NCBI GenBank assembly: GCA_905116865.2
Contig: CAJHNH020007645.1
Coordinates: 186,001-250,000 of the forward strand
Length of the DNA: 64,000 nucleotides
Direction: 5' to 3'
Source of the DNA: Candidula unifasciata
Taxonomy: Eukaryota; Mollusca; Gastropoda; Stylommatophora; Geomitridae
Of the stretch, positions 36,301 to 45,599 are shown in pieces. Both the position numbers and the translations under genes were made by a program. The notes beneath the pieces are model-generated. The model had not been told where the DNA came from. It was given only the letters and a program-made list of their open reading frames with translations, and made no database searches. Position 1 is the first letter of the stretch, and the number at the start of each line of letters is the position of its first letter.

Positions 36301-39300
36301 CCCTGTTTGGCAAGCATGCATACTCTGAAACACACTAACTTAAACATATTCACACACACTTTCTCTCTTATTTGCAAACTCAAGTTGATAGCCTCCTAAC
36401 CTGCATTTAAAAGACCTTTTGAGTCCAACTCTTTCCTGATGTCAGTCAGCACTTCTGGATGTTTCCCTAGCATCATCAAGGAAGAACTCAGGGCACTTGA
36501 CGTTGTCCCAGTGCCAGCAAGAAGAAAGGTAACAGTATTATCAATGATCTCTTCTTCTGTTAGTCCTTCCTCCTCACCGTAACTGATCAAGAGGATGTCC
36601 AACATACATACGTGATCCTTATCACCTTTGGAATACAGTCGTTTTTTGACAAAGTCCACAATAATTTTCTTGGCTTTGATTGCCTGTTTAGAAAAGAAAA
36701 TTCAATTATGGTATATTTAATTTATTAACTCTTTCAGTGTTAAGCATGTCAAGATACATTTGCTGAAGATGGTATCAAGCACAGCAAATATACCTTAAGA
36801 GGTTTAATAATATACCTGCTGCTGAAGATGGTATCGGCGCGTTTTGGGGAATGTGCTGTAATGCTGATTCTTAATTAAACATTAAACATTTAGATACACT
36901 TCTTGCCAGTCTAAAGATAATATAATGTTCTTTCTCTCTTTGGTCAGACAAGTGAAATGTGAAAGTAAAGGACTTATCTCACACCAGTGGCACATCAGGT
37001 ATAGGTTTCTAACACATACACACCAACAGTCTTCAATCTTTCTCAGATAGCACCCTCCTTGAGTATATGGCTAAAATTCCCCCACCCTATCCTTCCCCCA
37101 CCCCCACCTTTGCCTCCCAACATAACAAAATGCCATTAAAAAGAGGACAGAGAGAAAAATCAAGTACTGTTAACAATGGTATGAACTGTTTAGTTATGGA
37201 TGCGGGAATTGGAAAGCTAGAGTAGCTCTAGATTAAACAAAATAGACAATTTTGAGAGCAGATGTCTTAAAAGAATACTAAATCTCCACTGAACAGATTT
37301 TAAATCTAGTGTGCAAATAAGGCAAGAGACCAAGCAAGATAATGTATCCAATTTTTTAAGAAAGCGTTGCTGGAACTACATCGGCAATGCACTCAGAATG
37401 GATTAAGACCAGACTCCAACATCAAGCCTTTATATAGACACCGGAAAGGAAAAAAAAACGGAGAAGACCAAGAGAGACTCTGGGTAGAACCATCATCAGG
37501 AAAGGCTCAACCATAGGTCTAATGAACATCCAAGACCTAAAATAGGTGGCAACGAACTGCCAGACATGAAGAGCTATGACCTCTGTGATGTCATAGGCTC
37601 AAGAGGAAAGACTAACTAACTGTTAGCGAGAACTTGGAGAAAAATGTGCACTTAATTCAAAGTGTCAAATAAAAAAAGGAACCATCACCTTCGACTGGTA
37701 ATTTAGTGTCCAGATATCACTGTGATGGTTGACACTGTTGTGTCTTAATGATATCTGCTATTTTTGATCTGATATTGAACAAGACACAGTGGAGATCACT
37801 CTCAACATCAGGCTGTCAGCATTGTTTTCAAAACTGATTATTACAAGTACTAATGCACTCAGTTTTAAAATTGCTTGATGCCCCCTTTGAAACCTCCTCA
37901 TGCCCCCTTTGAAACCTCCTCATGCCCCCTTTGAAACCTCCTCATGCCCCCTTTGAAACCTCCTCATGCCCCCCTTAGAGTGTACAACACCCCTCAGGTT
38001 TGGAGACCAATGACATAGCCCAACTGACACCAAGTGGGTGATATCTGCATGAAAAGCATCCTTTCCTTACATAATATACTTCTCTTTATCACTGTGCCCC
38101 ATCAGTTTGTAACATTAACCCATTTTCAGTTATAACTACCTTCTCTCTCAAAGTCTTATTATTGTAACACATAAAGAACCATATATTTATGAATTAAAGT
38201 AACAATCATTAAGAAATAGAGACTGAAATGGTTCAGTCACCTAAAGAGAATGAACACAATGATGCTGGCACTGAGTGCATACAACATAGAAATGGAAACA
38301 TTAGGAGAATATGAAATAAAGGGATCACTGAAAACCTTCTAGGGCTCCATTTTGAGATAAATAAATAAAAAAACACCACCTGCTGCAAAACAAAAAAATG
38401 TCATAAGTAAGGCGAATGGCTGGGGTTTGCTGAAATTGGATATGTTAGGTTAAAAAAAGTGCAGATATCAAAGCCTAGCTGTAAACCTCAATACATTGTG
38501 CTCAACACCCTCTTTTGGATGAATGTAGAAGATGAACTGACAACCTCAGACTCCTCAACATCATGGCATACCAAGCAATTAGGCGAGTACAAATAACAAT
38601 TTGTTAGGAATAGGATAGAACCAAATAATCAACATGTGTCTGGGGCTAAAAGCCTAAAATCTGTTACCTTGTAGAATCCCCCTCCTGGTATCTTTACAGG
38701 AAGTGAAATCAGGTTCCGGTTAATGGTTAGAAAAGCTGCTCTGACTTGCCCATCTACATCATGTTCCTTCCGCCAGCCTAAGGCTATCTCCAGCATGATA
38801 TCACACATGAGTTCCTCACAAACCATGAATCCCAGGACCTCCTCCTTACTGCACCAGGACAAGATGTGAGACCGCATGGTTTCTTGTATACATGGGATAT
38901 AGTCGACCAGCCTGAGGTGTACACAAAGACAATTTAACTGTGATAAGTTTTATTTTGCAAGCCCCTTAAAAAATACTTCCACCTGTAGGTTTGACACCCG
39001 ACAACTCTAAGAGCCACTATTTGGATGCCAACTCAAAAAGGATAAATTCCCAATACTCTGTTCAGCTGCATAAAACAGCCATACTAAGGGACTCTAGTTA
39101 TGAAGAAATCTGCTTTTCTGTTCAGAGGAAGGTGTATGAATGCTGTTTTGTATTAATGAAGCAGTTTTGTGTTTATTAGCAATAGTAGAAATTTAATCAC
39201 AAATATGTTATTAAACTCTTTTGGGTTATGATTTGCATAATTATATATTTATATATATATATATCACCATCATGTGCCCTGTCAATTTGCATAGGCGCTC

Positions 39301-41975
39301 ATGCGTCTTCACAGATCACGATCCCTGGTTGCCTGGAACAGCTCTTTTAATGATATCTCTCCATGCCATCATTTCAGCCCATCCAGCATCATCTCTCTTG
39401 GTCTGCCTCTACCGCTTTTTCCACTGATCTTTCCAGTTGTCACAATGTTCTCCAATGTCTCTCTTCTCATTATGTGGCCACAGAACAGTCTTTGTCTCTT
39501 TCTTATTGTTGTATATAGAGATCTACTTTCTTTAGCTTCTTTCAAGCAATCCTTGTTAGTTACTCTGGCCACCCAAGGTATTCGTAACATTCATCTCAAA
39601 AACCACATCTCTGTTGCTTCCAAATTCTTCCTAATTTGTTCACTGACATTCCAAGATTCGCTGCCATACAGCAGAACAGGTTCTATGTAACATTTTAGCA
39701 CCCTTTTTCTGACATTAAATGAGAGCGATTTATTGCATAAGATATTTTTCATTTTCTGAAATGTAGCTTTCACTTGACCTATTCTGCTTTTAATCTCTGT
39801 CACACATTTTCCATCTGATGATATGACTGTTTCCAGATATTTGAATATATTGACTTGATTAAGTCTTTTTCTTTCAATTGAGATACTATACTGTGAAATT
39901 ATCTTCTTGTTTGATATAAGCATTACTTCCATTTTCTTAATATTCAATTAAAATCCTTTCTTAGCACTCTCCATCCCCACAAAATCCAGCAGTTGTAAAT
40001 CTGTTGCATTTTTAGTTATCAAAACTGCATTATATGCATAACGCAAATTGTTTATATTGTATCCTTCAACTCTTACTCCTGCATTCTCTTTAATTTCCCC
40101 CATAATTACTTCACTATATAGAGAGAAAAGGTCTGGGGTTAAAACACATACATATATATTTTAAATTAAACTACATCATCTGCTGTTCTAAACATTTAGT
40201 CCTGTCTGGGTTACTATCAGGGTGGGCCATTTAAGGTTGCCACCAGTTCTTCACAGCTTCTCTTGTAATGTAGCTCCATTGGGCCAGATCCACAACCTTT
40301 GTCAGGGCAATCCTGCTGTATATGCTCATGAGTCTTGTCCATCTGCTTCCCAGGAACAGGCAGTAGATTTTGTTATACCTTTCATGGGGAGGTGTGCTCT
40401 AAGACAGCACTCTCCAGTAGGAAACCTAAAAATCAATGTTTGTTCTTTCCTGTTAATGCCCGGAACCAAAGGACTAAGGGGCAATGGGTCTACTCCTCCC
40501 AAATTCCCCCCAGCCACATCTGGACCCCACAATTCTCCCCCCCCCCCCCCCAGGAACTCCAACATTTATTATTTGAAAATCACATTGGATAAAAGGTTGA
40601 TTCCAGCACACATACCTCTGATAAGTGACACAGGTGGACAGTTTCTTTTTCATGCTTCTGTGTTTCTGCCCTGTGACAACTGCAACACTCTGCTCACCAA
40701 AAATGCGCTTTGCAGAAGTAGGTGTGCTCATTGTCAGTTGATGAGGCTCCCTATTCAACAAGGAGCGTATGTTGCTAGCTCCCGAGACGCGAATCATTGG
40801 GCGCCCCAAAATATGTGTCTTGTAAATGTCCCCATATTTGGCGTGGCGTTCCGTAAAGAAAGCAGCACCCTTGATTAAATCAAATGGAAATTATTGAAAC
40901 AGCCAAACCAGAAAATACAACAGCCACACCACACATTAGAACAGTAAAACTATAAATGTAACAGCTGCAGAACGTCATAATTGCAACAACAACACCACAA
41001 TTAGAACAGTTACACAACACATGAGAACAACTACACCAGACATTAGAATAGACACAAGACATTAGAACAGCTACATTAACATTGGAACAGCTGGAACACT
41101 AGGCATATACCATCTATACCACATATTAGAATAGCTACATTACATATAAAAACAGCTATATCACACATATAACAGCCATACCACACATTAGACTAGCCAC
41201 ACCAAATATAGAACAGCTATACCATGCATAAGAACAGCTAAATCACACTCAGAACAGCTCCAACACACACCAGAATAGCCACACCAAACATAAAACAGCT
41301 ACACCACATATTAGTCGGCTTGGCTTTTTTACCCCACCAGGACATCACACAAGCGATAAACACCCGATGACACAAAGTGCCACCATGCGGATGAGGATCA
41401 CCGTGGAGAGGTCCCAGAAACCGCGTTCAGACATTTGGCCATTTTTATGACCTGCCTATATTGCGGCCCCTGGCAAAAGCCAGAGTGGGGCTTCAAATAA
41501 CAAAAAATAACGTCCTAAGAAGGACGTAAGAATCTATGTACTTTGTCGTAAAAGGCGACTAATAAGTACAGCCAAGAAACCTTTAGAACAACTAACCCCA
41601 CATAAGAACAGTTAACAATAATTAGAACAGTTAGACTGCACTTCAGATCAGCTGTGTCACACACAGTACAACTATTCTTCACATAAGAAGAGCTACACCA
41701 CATTAGAAGAGGGCTGAACAGGATACTATTTAGGTATAAATTACTGTGACTTTAAATGTTAGCCCAGACTTACTTTATTGATAAAATGGTGACTTTCGCC
41801 CAGGAAAGGCCAGCCCATGTTGCCAGGGGGGAGCGGCAAGTTGATGTTCGGGTCCCTCAAACCTAAGGCGTAATTGTCCCATAGTAGGCAACTGAACTTG
41901 GCCAACAAATACACAGCCAAAGTGAAGGCTGCCGAAGCCAAGAGGGTATCCTTGGCCTCTTTCACCGAGATTCCA
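30126..41975 (-). CDS. CYP26-like cytochrome P450, seven exons (gene-level entry)
   Basis: Exons in coding order are 41975-41774, 40869-40616, 38911-38668, 36683-36401, 34328-34195, 33447-33325 and 30347-30126 (TAA). All introns are GT-AG and every phase joins correctly, giving about 487 residues (family members are about 500). Domains in order: N-terminal membrane anchor; proline hinge LPLPPGNMGWPFLGE; KTHILGRPMIRVSGA; I-helix AGTGTTS (about residue 289); ExxR as EVLR (about 350); PERF-type FFPQRW; heme loop FGSGPRLCLG with the Cys near 434. The hinge, the KYGDIYKTH block and GYRIPKEWKVMY match the CYP26 group, whose known members hydroxylate retinoic acid at the ER. The substrate here is unknown. 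The usual acidic residue of the I-helix is Gly. The initiator exon was not found. The introns hold LINE, SINE and minisatellite DNA. Confidence 0.9.
30348..31864. other. Last P450 intron, left part
   Basis: No coding signal. A possible SINE-A 5' remnant in minus orientation ends at about 31478 (AGCCACTACACTATCGCGGC on +). Confidence 0.35.
31868..32514 (+). repeat. Recent tandem duplication of ~323 bp
   Basis: The segments 31868-32190 and 32191-32514 are nearly identical, differing mainly in the length of one T-run. Each copy begins with a SINE-C 3' remnant (CAGTGGCTGTAAACTGTGGC). It lies in the last P450 intron. Confidence 0.92.
32940..33200 (+). mobile_element. SINE-E copy
   Basis: Matches 41330-41575: ACCCCACCAGGACATCACAC, GTGCCACCATGCG, GGAGAGGTCCCAGAAAC and GGCAAAAGCCAGGGTGGGGC. 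Confidence 0.7.
33325..33447 (-). CDS. P450 exon: beta-sheet and PERF-type motif
   Basis: Exactly 41 codons, phase 0 at both ends, acceptor TTGTACAG and donor GAG|GTAATT. It encodes GYRIPKEWKVMYGVRET and MFFPQRWMD, the F-x-P-x-R element that locks the ExxR triad. Confidence 0.9.
33610..34130 (+). repeat. ~52-bp degenerate minisatellite, about 9-10 copies
   Basis: Recurring GGTTAATGTAACAACTAGGA then TAGAGGGGTTAATGTAATAA then TGAGGACAGATT. It lies in the P450 intron between the K-helix and PERF exons, whose nearer edges are within about 160 and 65 bp of it. Confidence 0.85.
34195..34328 (-). CDS. P450 exon: K-helix (ExxR)
   Basis: Acceptor TTTACAG, donor GGA|GTAAGT, phase 1 to phase 0. It contains VCKEVLRLHPPVGGSFRQA, with Glu and Arg of the ExxR motif. 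A ~52-bp minisatellite lies in the intron directly downstream in the transcript. Confidence 0.9.
34360..34480 (+). repeat. TG-rich tract plus flank repeated at 35040-35175
   Basis: GTGTGTGAGTGCGTGCGTGT, then AATAAAATACAGGTGTGGAA and TGCAGGTACAGGAG. The same order recurs at 35040-35175. Both are in the P450 intron between the I-helix and K-helix exons. Confidence 0.6.
35040..35175 (+). repeat. TG-rich tract, second copy
   Basis: TGTGTGCGTGCGTGTGG followed by AATAAAATACAGGCGTGAAA and TGCAGGTACAGGAG, as at 34360-34480. Confidence 0.6.
35477..35871 (-). other. Coding-like fragment with C-x2-C-x-EDN motif; unrecognised
   Basis: The minus-strand frame 35785-35489 (98 codons) reads GTGKAMGWTDILRAVKEAG, then ends SELVWTCPMCYEDNLLI; an overlapping frame reads HACHCRRTCISTAGLKL. 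The end resembles the fragment at 1702-1800. It could be a relic of a repeated element carrying a zinc-ribbon-like protein. It is not part of the P450, since flanking exon phases join without it. Confidence 0.35.
36401..36683 (-). CDS. P450 exon: I-helix
   Basis: Acceptor TTTTCTAAACAG, donor GCAG|GTTAGG, phase 0 to phase 1. It carries the oxygen-activation helix FLLAGTGTTSSALSSSL followed by HPEVLTDIRKELDSKGLL. At the AGx(E/D)T motif the acidic position is GGG (Gly) at 36507-36509, one base from GAG. Confidence 0.9.
36684..37190. other. P450 intron, nothing recognised
   Basis: No feature beyond A/T-rich intronic sequence and a short AGAAGATGGTATC direct repeat. Confidence 0.35.
37190..37620 (+). 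mobile_element. LINE ORF2 C-terminal fragment
   Basis: Reads CLKRILNLHWTDFKSS, RCWNYIGNALRMD and RRRPRETLGRTIIRKG, the post-RT block (R.W.WIGH.LRM...GRPR.TW) of RTE-like LINEs, with stops. It lies in a P450 intron on the opposite strand to the gene. Confidence 0.65.
37879..37977 (+). repeat. 22-bp tandem repeat, 4-5 copies
   Basis: TGCCCCCTTTGAAACCTCCT plus CA repeated four times, then a truncated variant. Confidence 0.92.
38668..38911 (-). CDS. P450 exon: D- to G-helix region
   Basis: Acceptor ACCTCAG, donor AAG|GTAACA, phase 2 to phase 0. It begins LVDYIPCIQETMRSHILSW and ends PVKIPGGGFYK. The length and the position of the proline/glycine segment match the LPVDLPFSG-type region of CYP26 proteins. 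Confidence 0.87.
39290..40145 (-). mobile_element. LINE ORF2 C-terminal fragment with one in-frame stop
   Basis: Two abutting frames (39947-39591 and 39590-39369) are in register, separated by a single TGA. They read FKYLETVISSDGKC, PVLLYGSESWNVSEQI and LEATEMWFLR, then IRKRQRLFCGHIMRRE and GKSGRGRPREMM. This is the RT thumb and post-RT region of an RTE-like LINE. It lies in the P450 intron between exons 2 and 3, same strand as the gene. Confidence 0.78.
40616..40869 (-). CDS. P450 exon: A-helix to C-helix region
   Basis: Acceptor AATCAAG, donor GTATGT, phase 0 to phase 2. It encodes FFTERHAKYGDIYKTHILG and GRPMIRVSGASNIRSLL, the substrate-entry region conserved in CYP26-type enzymes, then a basic HRSMKKK segment where the family has its C-helix. 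A 218-codon frame on the opposite strand is its antisense shadow. Confidence 0.88.
40885..41325 (+). repeat. ~20-bp degenerate minisatellite, left part
   Basis: Repeats of the kind ACATTAGAACAGCTACACCA, many copies with high divergence. The array is cut by SINE-E at 41330-41575 and resumes to 41710. It lies in the first recognised P450 intron. Confidence 0.8.
41328..41575 (+). mobile_element. SINE-E inserted in the ~20-bp minisatellite
   Basis: ACCCCACCAGGACATCACAC, GTGCCACCATGCGG, GGAGAGGTCCCAGAAACCGC and GGCAAAAGCCAGAGTGGGGC match 32940-33200. The ends carry an inverted ATTAGTCG / CGACTAAT. The same minisatellite lies on both sides. Confidence 0.78.
41576..41710 (+). repeat. ~20-bp degenerate minisatellite, right part
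   Basis: Continues the array (TTAGAACAACTAACCCCACA, GAAGAGCTACACCACATTAG) up to about 60 bp from the first P450 exon. Confidence 0.7.
41774..41975 (-). CDS. P450 exon: membrane anchor and proline hinge
   Basis: Open frame from the acceptor TTTCTACCTAG to the donor AAA|GTAAGT. It encodes a hydrophobic anchor (LLASAAFTLAVYLLAKFSCL) and the hinge LPLPPGNMGWPFLGE. There is no in-frame ATG, and the exon starts with one base of a split codon, so a short upstream exon must supply the initiator. I could not identify it. Confidence 0.85.
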
Positions 41976-42179
41976 CTAGGTAGAAAAGTATTTATATTAG
42001 AATACTGACTTATTAATTAATGACATTGTGTTTGCATGTTAAGACTGGCATGTACACACCAGTAGAAATGTATTTGCAGCAAAGTTAATGGGACAATCCT
42101 CAGAAGATGAATTAAAGAAACTAAATGTAGCTAAAAATTCTCAAGAAATGGCTACATTTTACAAAATACAATATTTCTT

Positions 42180-42470
42180 TGTCAATTGAGATGAGAAAGA
42201 GAATTCTCAAGAGCTATATAAATCTGATCCTGATATATGGAAGTGAATCAGTCATTTGGGTGATTAGTGAAAACCTATATGGAAGCTGCAGAGATAGAGT
42301 TTTATAAACGATGAATGTGAAAACCCTGGTCAAGACACACACAAAAGTAATGAAGATGTCTTTAAAGAAACTGACTCATCGAGAGAAGTGATTGCCCAAT
42401 CAGAAGGAGACAACCTACATTATTTGGTCATGTCATGAGAAGCAGAATACTTGAGTATGTGGTGACAGTG
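42180..42470 (+). mobile_element. LINE ORF2 C-terminal fragment
   Basis: Reads SIEMRKRILKSYINLILIYGSES, interrupted, then a region equivalent to the GH-MRR block (TTTGGTCATGTCATGAGAAG). Heavily mutated, with a poly-G tract at 42480-42510 directly after it. Confidence 0.5.
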
Positions 42471-42839
42471 GAAGAGTTGTGGGGGGCGGGGGGAGGAGGG
42501 GGGAGGGGCAAGGGAGACCAACAGAGAAAATGCTAATTAGTTTGACATCAATGCGTAGAAGATCGTCTGAGTCAGAATAGACAGAAAGTACATGAGACAG
42601 TATTTGTACATTTGAACATTTGTTTTGTTAATCTATGGCACTGTGTGTGCATAGTAAGAACCTGACAAAAATACTCTAGTGAAATTAAAATTAAAATTGT
42701 TCCCCTTACTTTCTCATTGTATATGTTTTTTATTCAGGAAAACTGTCATTTTGTATTATTCATTAATTTTATTGTTATTTTTAATCAGATGATGACCCAC
42801 AGTTTTTGCATCAAACAAGATTTATCTTACTTATTGTGA

Positions 42840-42962
42840 CTGCCGGTATCAGAAAGAGACAATCTACATTCTTTTTCATGTGATGAGAAGGAGAAAACTG
42901 GTACATTGTGACAGTAAGAAATTTGGAGGGGAGAAGAACCAGAGGAAGACAGAGAGAAAAGT
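42840..42962 (+). mobile_element. LINE fragment related to 42390-42530
   Basis: ATCAGAAAGAGACAATCTAC and GTGATGAGAAGGAGAAAACT parallel ATCAGAAGGAGACAACCTAC and ATGAGAAGCAGAATACTTGA at 42397-42460. Confidence 0.4.
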
Positions 42963-43285
42963 TACTGGAGGGGTGGCTGGTCACAATGTCAGGCTCTCAT
43001 GCGGGGGACCCGAGTTCGAGCCCCGGTTAGGTTATGTAGTTTTTCTGTTGGGAACAAAATTAAACATCGTAATCTGAATAGTCTGTGGTGACTGCACTAG
43101 CCAGGTGGCGTAAATCCTCAAGCTCAAGGCCCCTCTGTCTACACTGCCCTAAAAAGTGGGCCCCTTCAGGACTGCGTGCTGAGTGATTAACATGCGGTGA
43201 ACCGAATAATAACTATTCGGATAGGAATCCCCAAAGTGGAAGTCCCAGAAACCCCTTTCAACCTAAAATGTCATATTTAGGTCTC
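42963..43285 (+). mobile_element. tRNA-headed SINE, related in its body to SINE-E
   Basis: The head has TGGCTGGTCACAATGTCAGG and CTCATGCGG (A-box side) and CGAGTTCGAGCCCC (B box). The body includes AGTCCCAGAAACCCCTTTCA, which parallels the GGTCCCAGAAACCGCGTTCA block of SINE-E. Confidence 0.6.
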
Positions 43286-43489
43286 TGATGGTTACCAGGT
43301 AACCTGAAAACGCGGGCTGGTAAGGGGTAGTCGCCATGTTTTGAGTATAAATAAAGTAACAGAAAATGTATTGATTGGCACTCATAGAAAGAAGTAGAAA
43401 GATAGAAGAAATTCTACTGTCGTAGGAAATTAATTTGTACAGGTTAAAATACATTAAAATTATTACTAAACAACAAATTTTTAATTTTA

Positions 43490-43950
43490 ATGTCAAATCA
43501 GTACTGTATGGAGCGGAACTTCGAGAACAACTAAGGCAATTATTAATAAACTACAAACATTTAGTAACTGGTGCCTGCGCAAAATAGAAAAAATTTAAAA
43601 TTAAATTGTATGATAGAATCGCTAATGTAGGGCTTTGGGAGATAACTTAGCAAGTTCTAGTGGACCAAGTGGTGAAGAAAAGACGCTGTCGTTGGACAGG
43701 ACAGACATTGAGAAAACCTGAAAACAGTATAACTAGATTGTCTTTGCACTGGAACCCACAGGAAGATAGAAATAAAGGAAGACCAAAAAAAAAACATATA
43801 GAAGGAAACTAGAGAGCGAAGTTGAAAAGATGAGATGATATTATGGGGAGAGCTGCACGCGAAAGTGAAGAATAGAACGACTTGAAGTGCGTTGCTTAAG
43901 GGTCTATGCTCCGTTGGGGGTTAGAAAGACAGAAGAAGAAAACGTCTATA
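43490..43950 (+). mobile_element. LINE ORF2 3' end fragment
   Basis: Reads VLYGAELRE, LYDRIANVGLWEIT, KKRRCRWTGQTLRKPENSI, LHWNPQEDRNKGRPKKK and GRAARESEE, the well-known RRWRWIGHTLRK...GRPK RTE-like C-terminus, with several stops. Confidence 0.65.
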
Positions 43951-44500
43951 AACCGTAACAGTTTGGACCATGGCTGAGACAAACCATGTAAAATACGGAC
44001 AAACAAAATATCCCAATAAATACTCGTATGCACAGTCATGCGATTTCACGCACTCTTGGGGCAAAAATGAAAATAAAATTCTTTAAAAGTGAATAATACT
44101 TAAAATTTTTGTTTAAACGATCAATTTAAATTTCAGTATAAGAGTAGTAATGTACATAAATGTAGGTTACTTTAAAATAATCTGTCATCTCTTTCTGCGT
44201 CTTTGAAGTTTCTGTTTGTTAATACTCGTAATTTTTAAGACGATGACGGATAACAGAAATTAACGGTTTAAGGAAGTTTTATTGTAATTTATTTGTTGCA
44301 GGCATGCCACCACGACGAAAACGTAGAGGAGAGGCACATCCCCTGAGCCCCCCACCCTCCTCCCCCTGCCAAATTTTCTGGGCTAACAATTGAAAATGAC
44401 GGAGGGCACACCACTCCCTAAATTAGTGGGGGAAAAGGCAGGAGGACTAAGTTCCTTCTCCTCCCCCCCCCCCCCCAAAACCACGTCCTCCTCTTTGAAG
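43951..44500. other. No gene recognised
   Basis: Unique AT-rich sequence followed by a C-rich stretch (44341-44476, including 14 C in a row). Confidence 0.35.
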
Positions 44501-44665
44501 TTTAGTTGCGTATCCTTTACAGGACGTTGCAGAACCAACCCCAACAGCCCCTGGCTGGTGTGTGTGTGGTTTTTCTAGGCAAAATTACGTTCAGTAGTTT
44601 GCCATTGCCTCTGGACGTTTGGCTTTTTTTTATACCAATGTCGAAACCATCGCAAATCGCATGGT
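44500..44665 (-). mobile_element. SINE-B fragment (3' part)
   Basis: TTACAGGACGTTGCAGAACC, TTTTTCTAGGCAAAATT and AGTTTGCCATTGCCTC match the copy at 16404. The tRNA-like head is missing. Confidence 0.7.
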
Positions 44666-45260
44666 CCTCCTCATTACACAGGAAAAATAGTAAAACAGTG
44701 GGGGGGAGGGGGGAGGGGGGGTTGGCCTCAGCGCGTCTACTCAGCCCACTACAACACAAATATCATAGGTAAATAAGGACAGCTCAGGTTTTCAGGACCA
44801 GCGACACCGTGATTGGCCGTTCATTGATGAGTCCAAACCTTTCAGACGCGCGACATTTTCTTACAGGGATGTCAGGTTACAGTCTCCTACACTATCCCCG
44901 GTACTACATGATGCTATCACCACTGTTAACCACCCTATAACATCTACAACTGGCCGTAACTCTAACCGCCCGAGAGAATAGCCTCAGTCTAGGTCCCACG
45001 AGAGAGAGTGCATCCTAACCTGACACCCTCTAGGCCCAAAAACGTGATTAGTTCCAAACGATTGGTTATTCTTGAGTGTGGTTAGCGAAAATGTAATATT
45101 ATTTGTCACGTAAGTGCTGATTGTTCATGATTCATTTCCATTCATGAAAGCTGGCGCTGTAAAGCTCTGAAAACCTTCTTTTATTTCCAGCTAACTCAAA
45201 TATTATTTGTAAAATATTCTTCACAAAGTAAATGTTAATTTTCTATTACTATTCTATATT
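44666..45260. other. No gene recognised
   Basis: Unique sequence; poly-G-rich tract at 44700-44721. Confidence 0.35.
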
Positions 45261-45261
45261 A

Positions 45262-45470
45262 GGAAGCTAAAATATTGTGGTCATATTAAGCGCAAAGACG
45301 GAATGGAAAAATTATAGCAGAAGGCTATAGGAAGGTGGGACAGTGGCCGACCGAAATGAAAATGGGCACAGGATATAAGTGACTCCTTGAGTATGAAAGT
45401 ACATGAAAGCTGGCGAGAGACCGAGTTTCTTTCAAGCAGACCGCGATGACTGCTTTATGATGATGATTCT
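45262..45470 (+). mobile_element. LINE-G 3' end fragment
   Basis: Collinear with 50018-50258: AAGCTAAAATATTGTGGTCA, ACAGGATATAAGTGACTCCT, GGCGAGAGACCGAGTTTCTT and an ATGATGATGA end. Indels disrupt the frame. Confidence 0.7.
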
Positions 45471-45599
45471 ATATTAAACTCTTTAATACATCCTTCACTT
45501 GATCTTATCAAGATATACAGATATTGTTACGTTTTATTTGCTTTCAGAACCCCCAATTCCCCCCCCCCCCCCTTTCCGGTTGTTCTATTCTTTAGCTTC

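Noticed and set aside
40222..40878. 218-codon plus-strand frame
   Set aside because: It is the antisense of P450 exon 2 plus intron; the minus strand encodes recognisable P450 blocks with good splice sites.
42990..43025. tRNA gene at the CGAGTTCGAGCCCC motif
   Set aside because: The T-arm-like block is the B box of a SINE; no complete cloverleaf could be drawn by eye.
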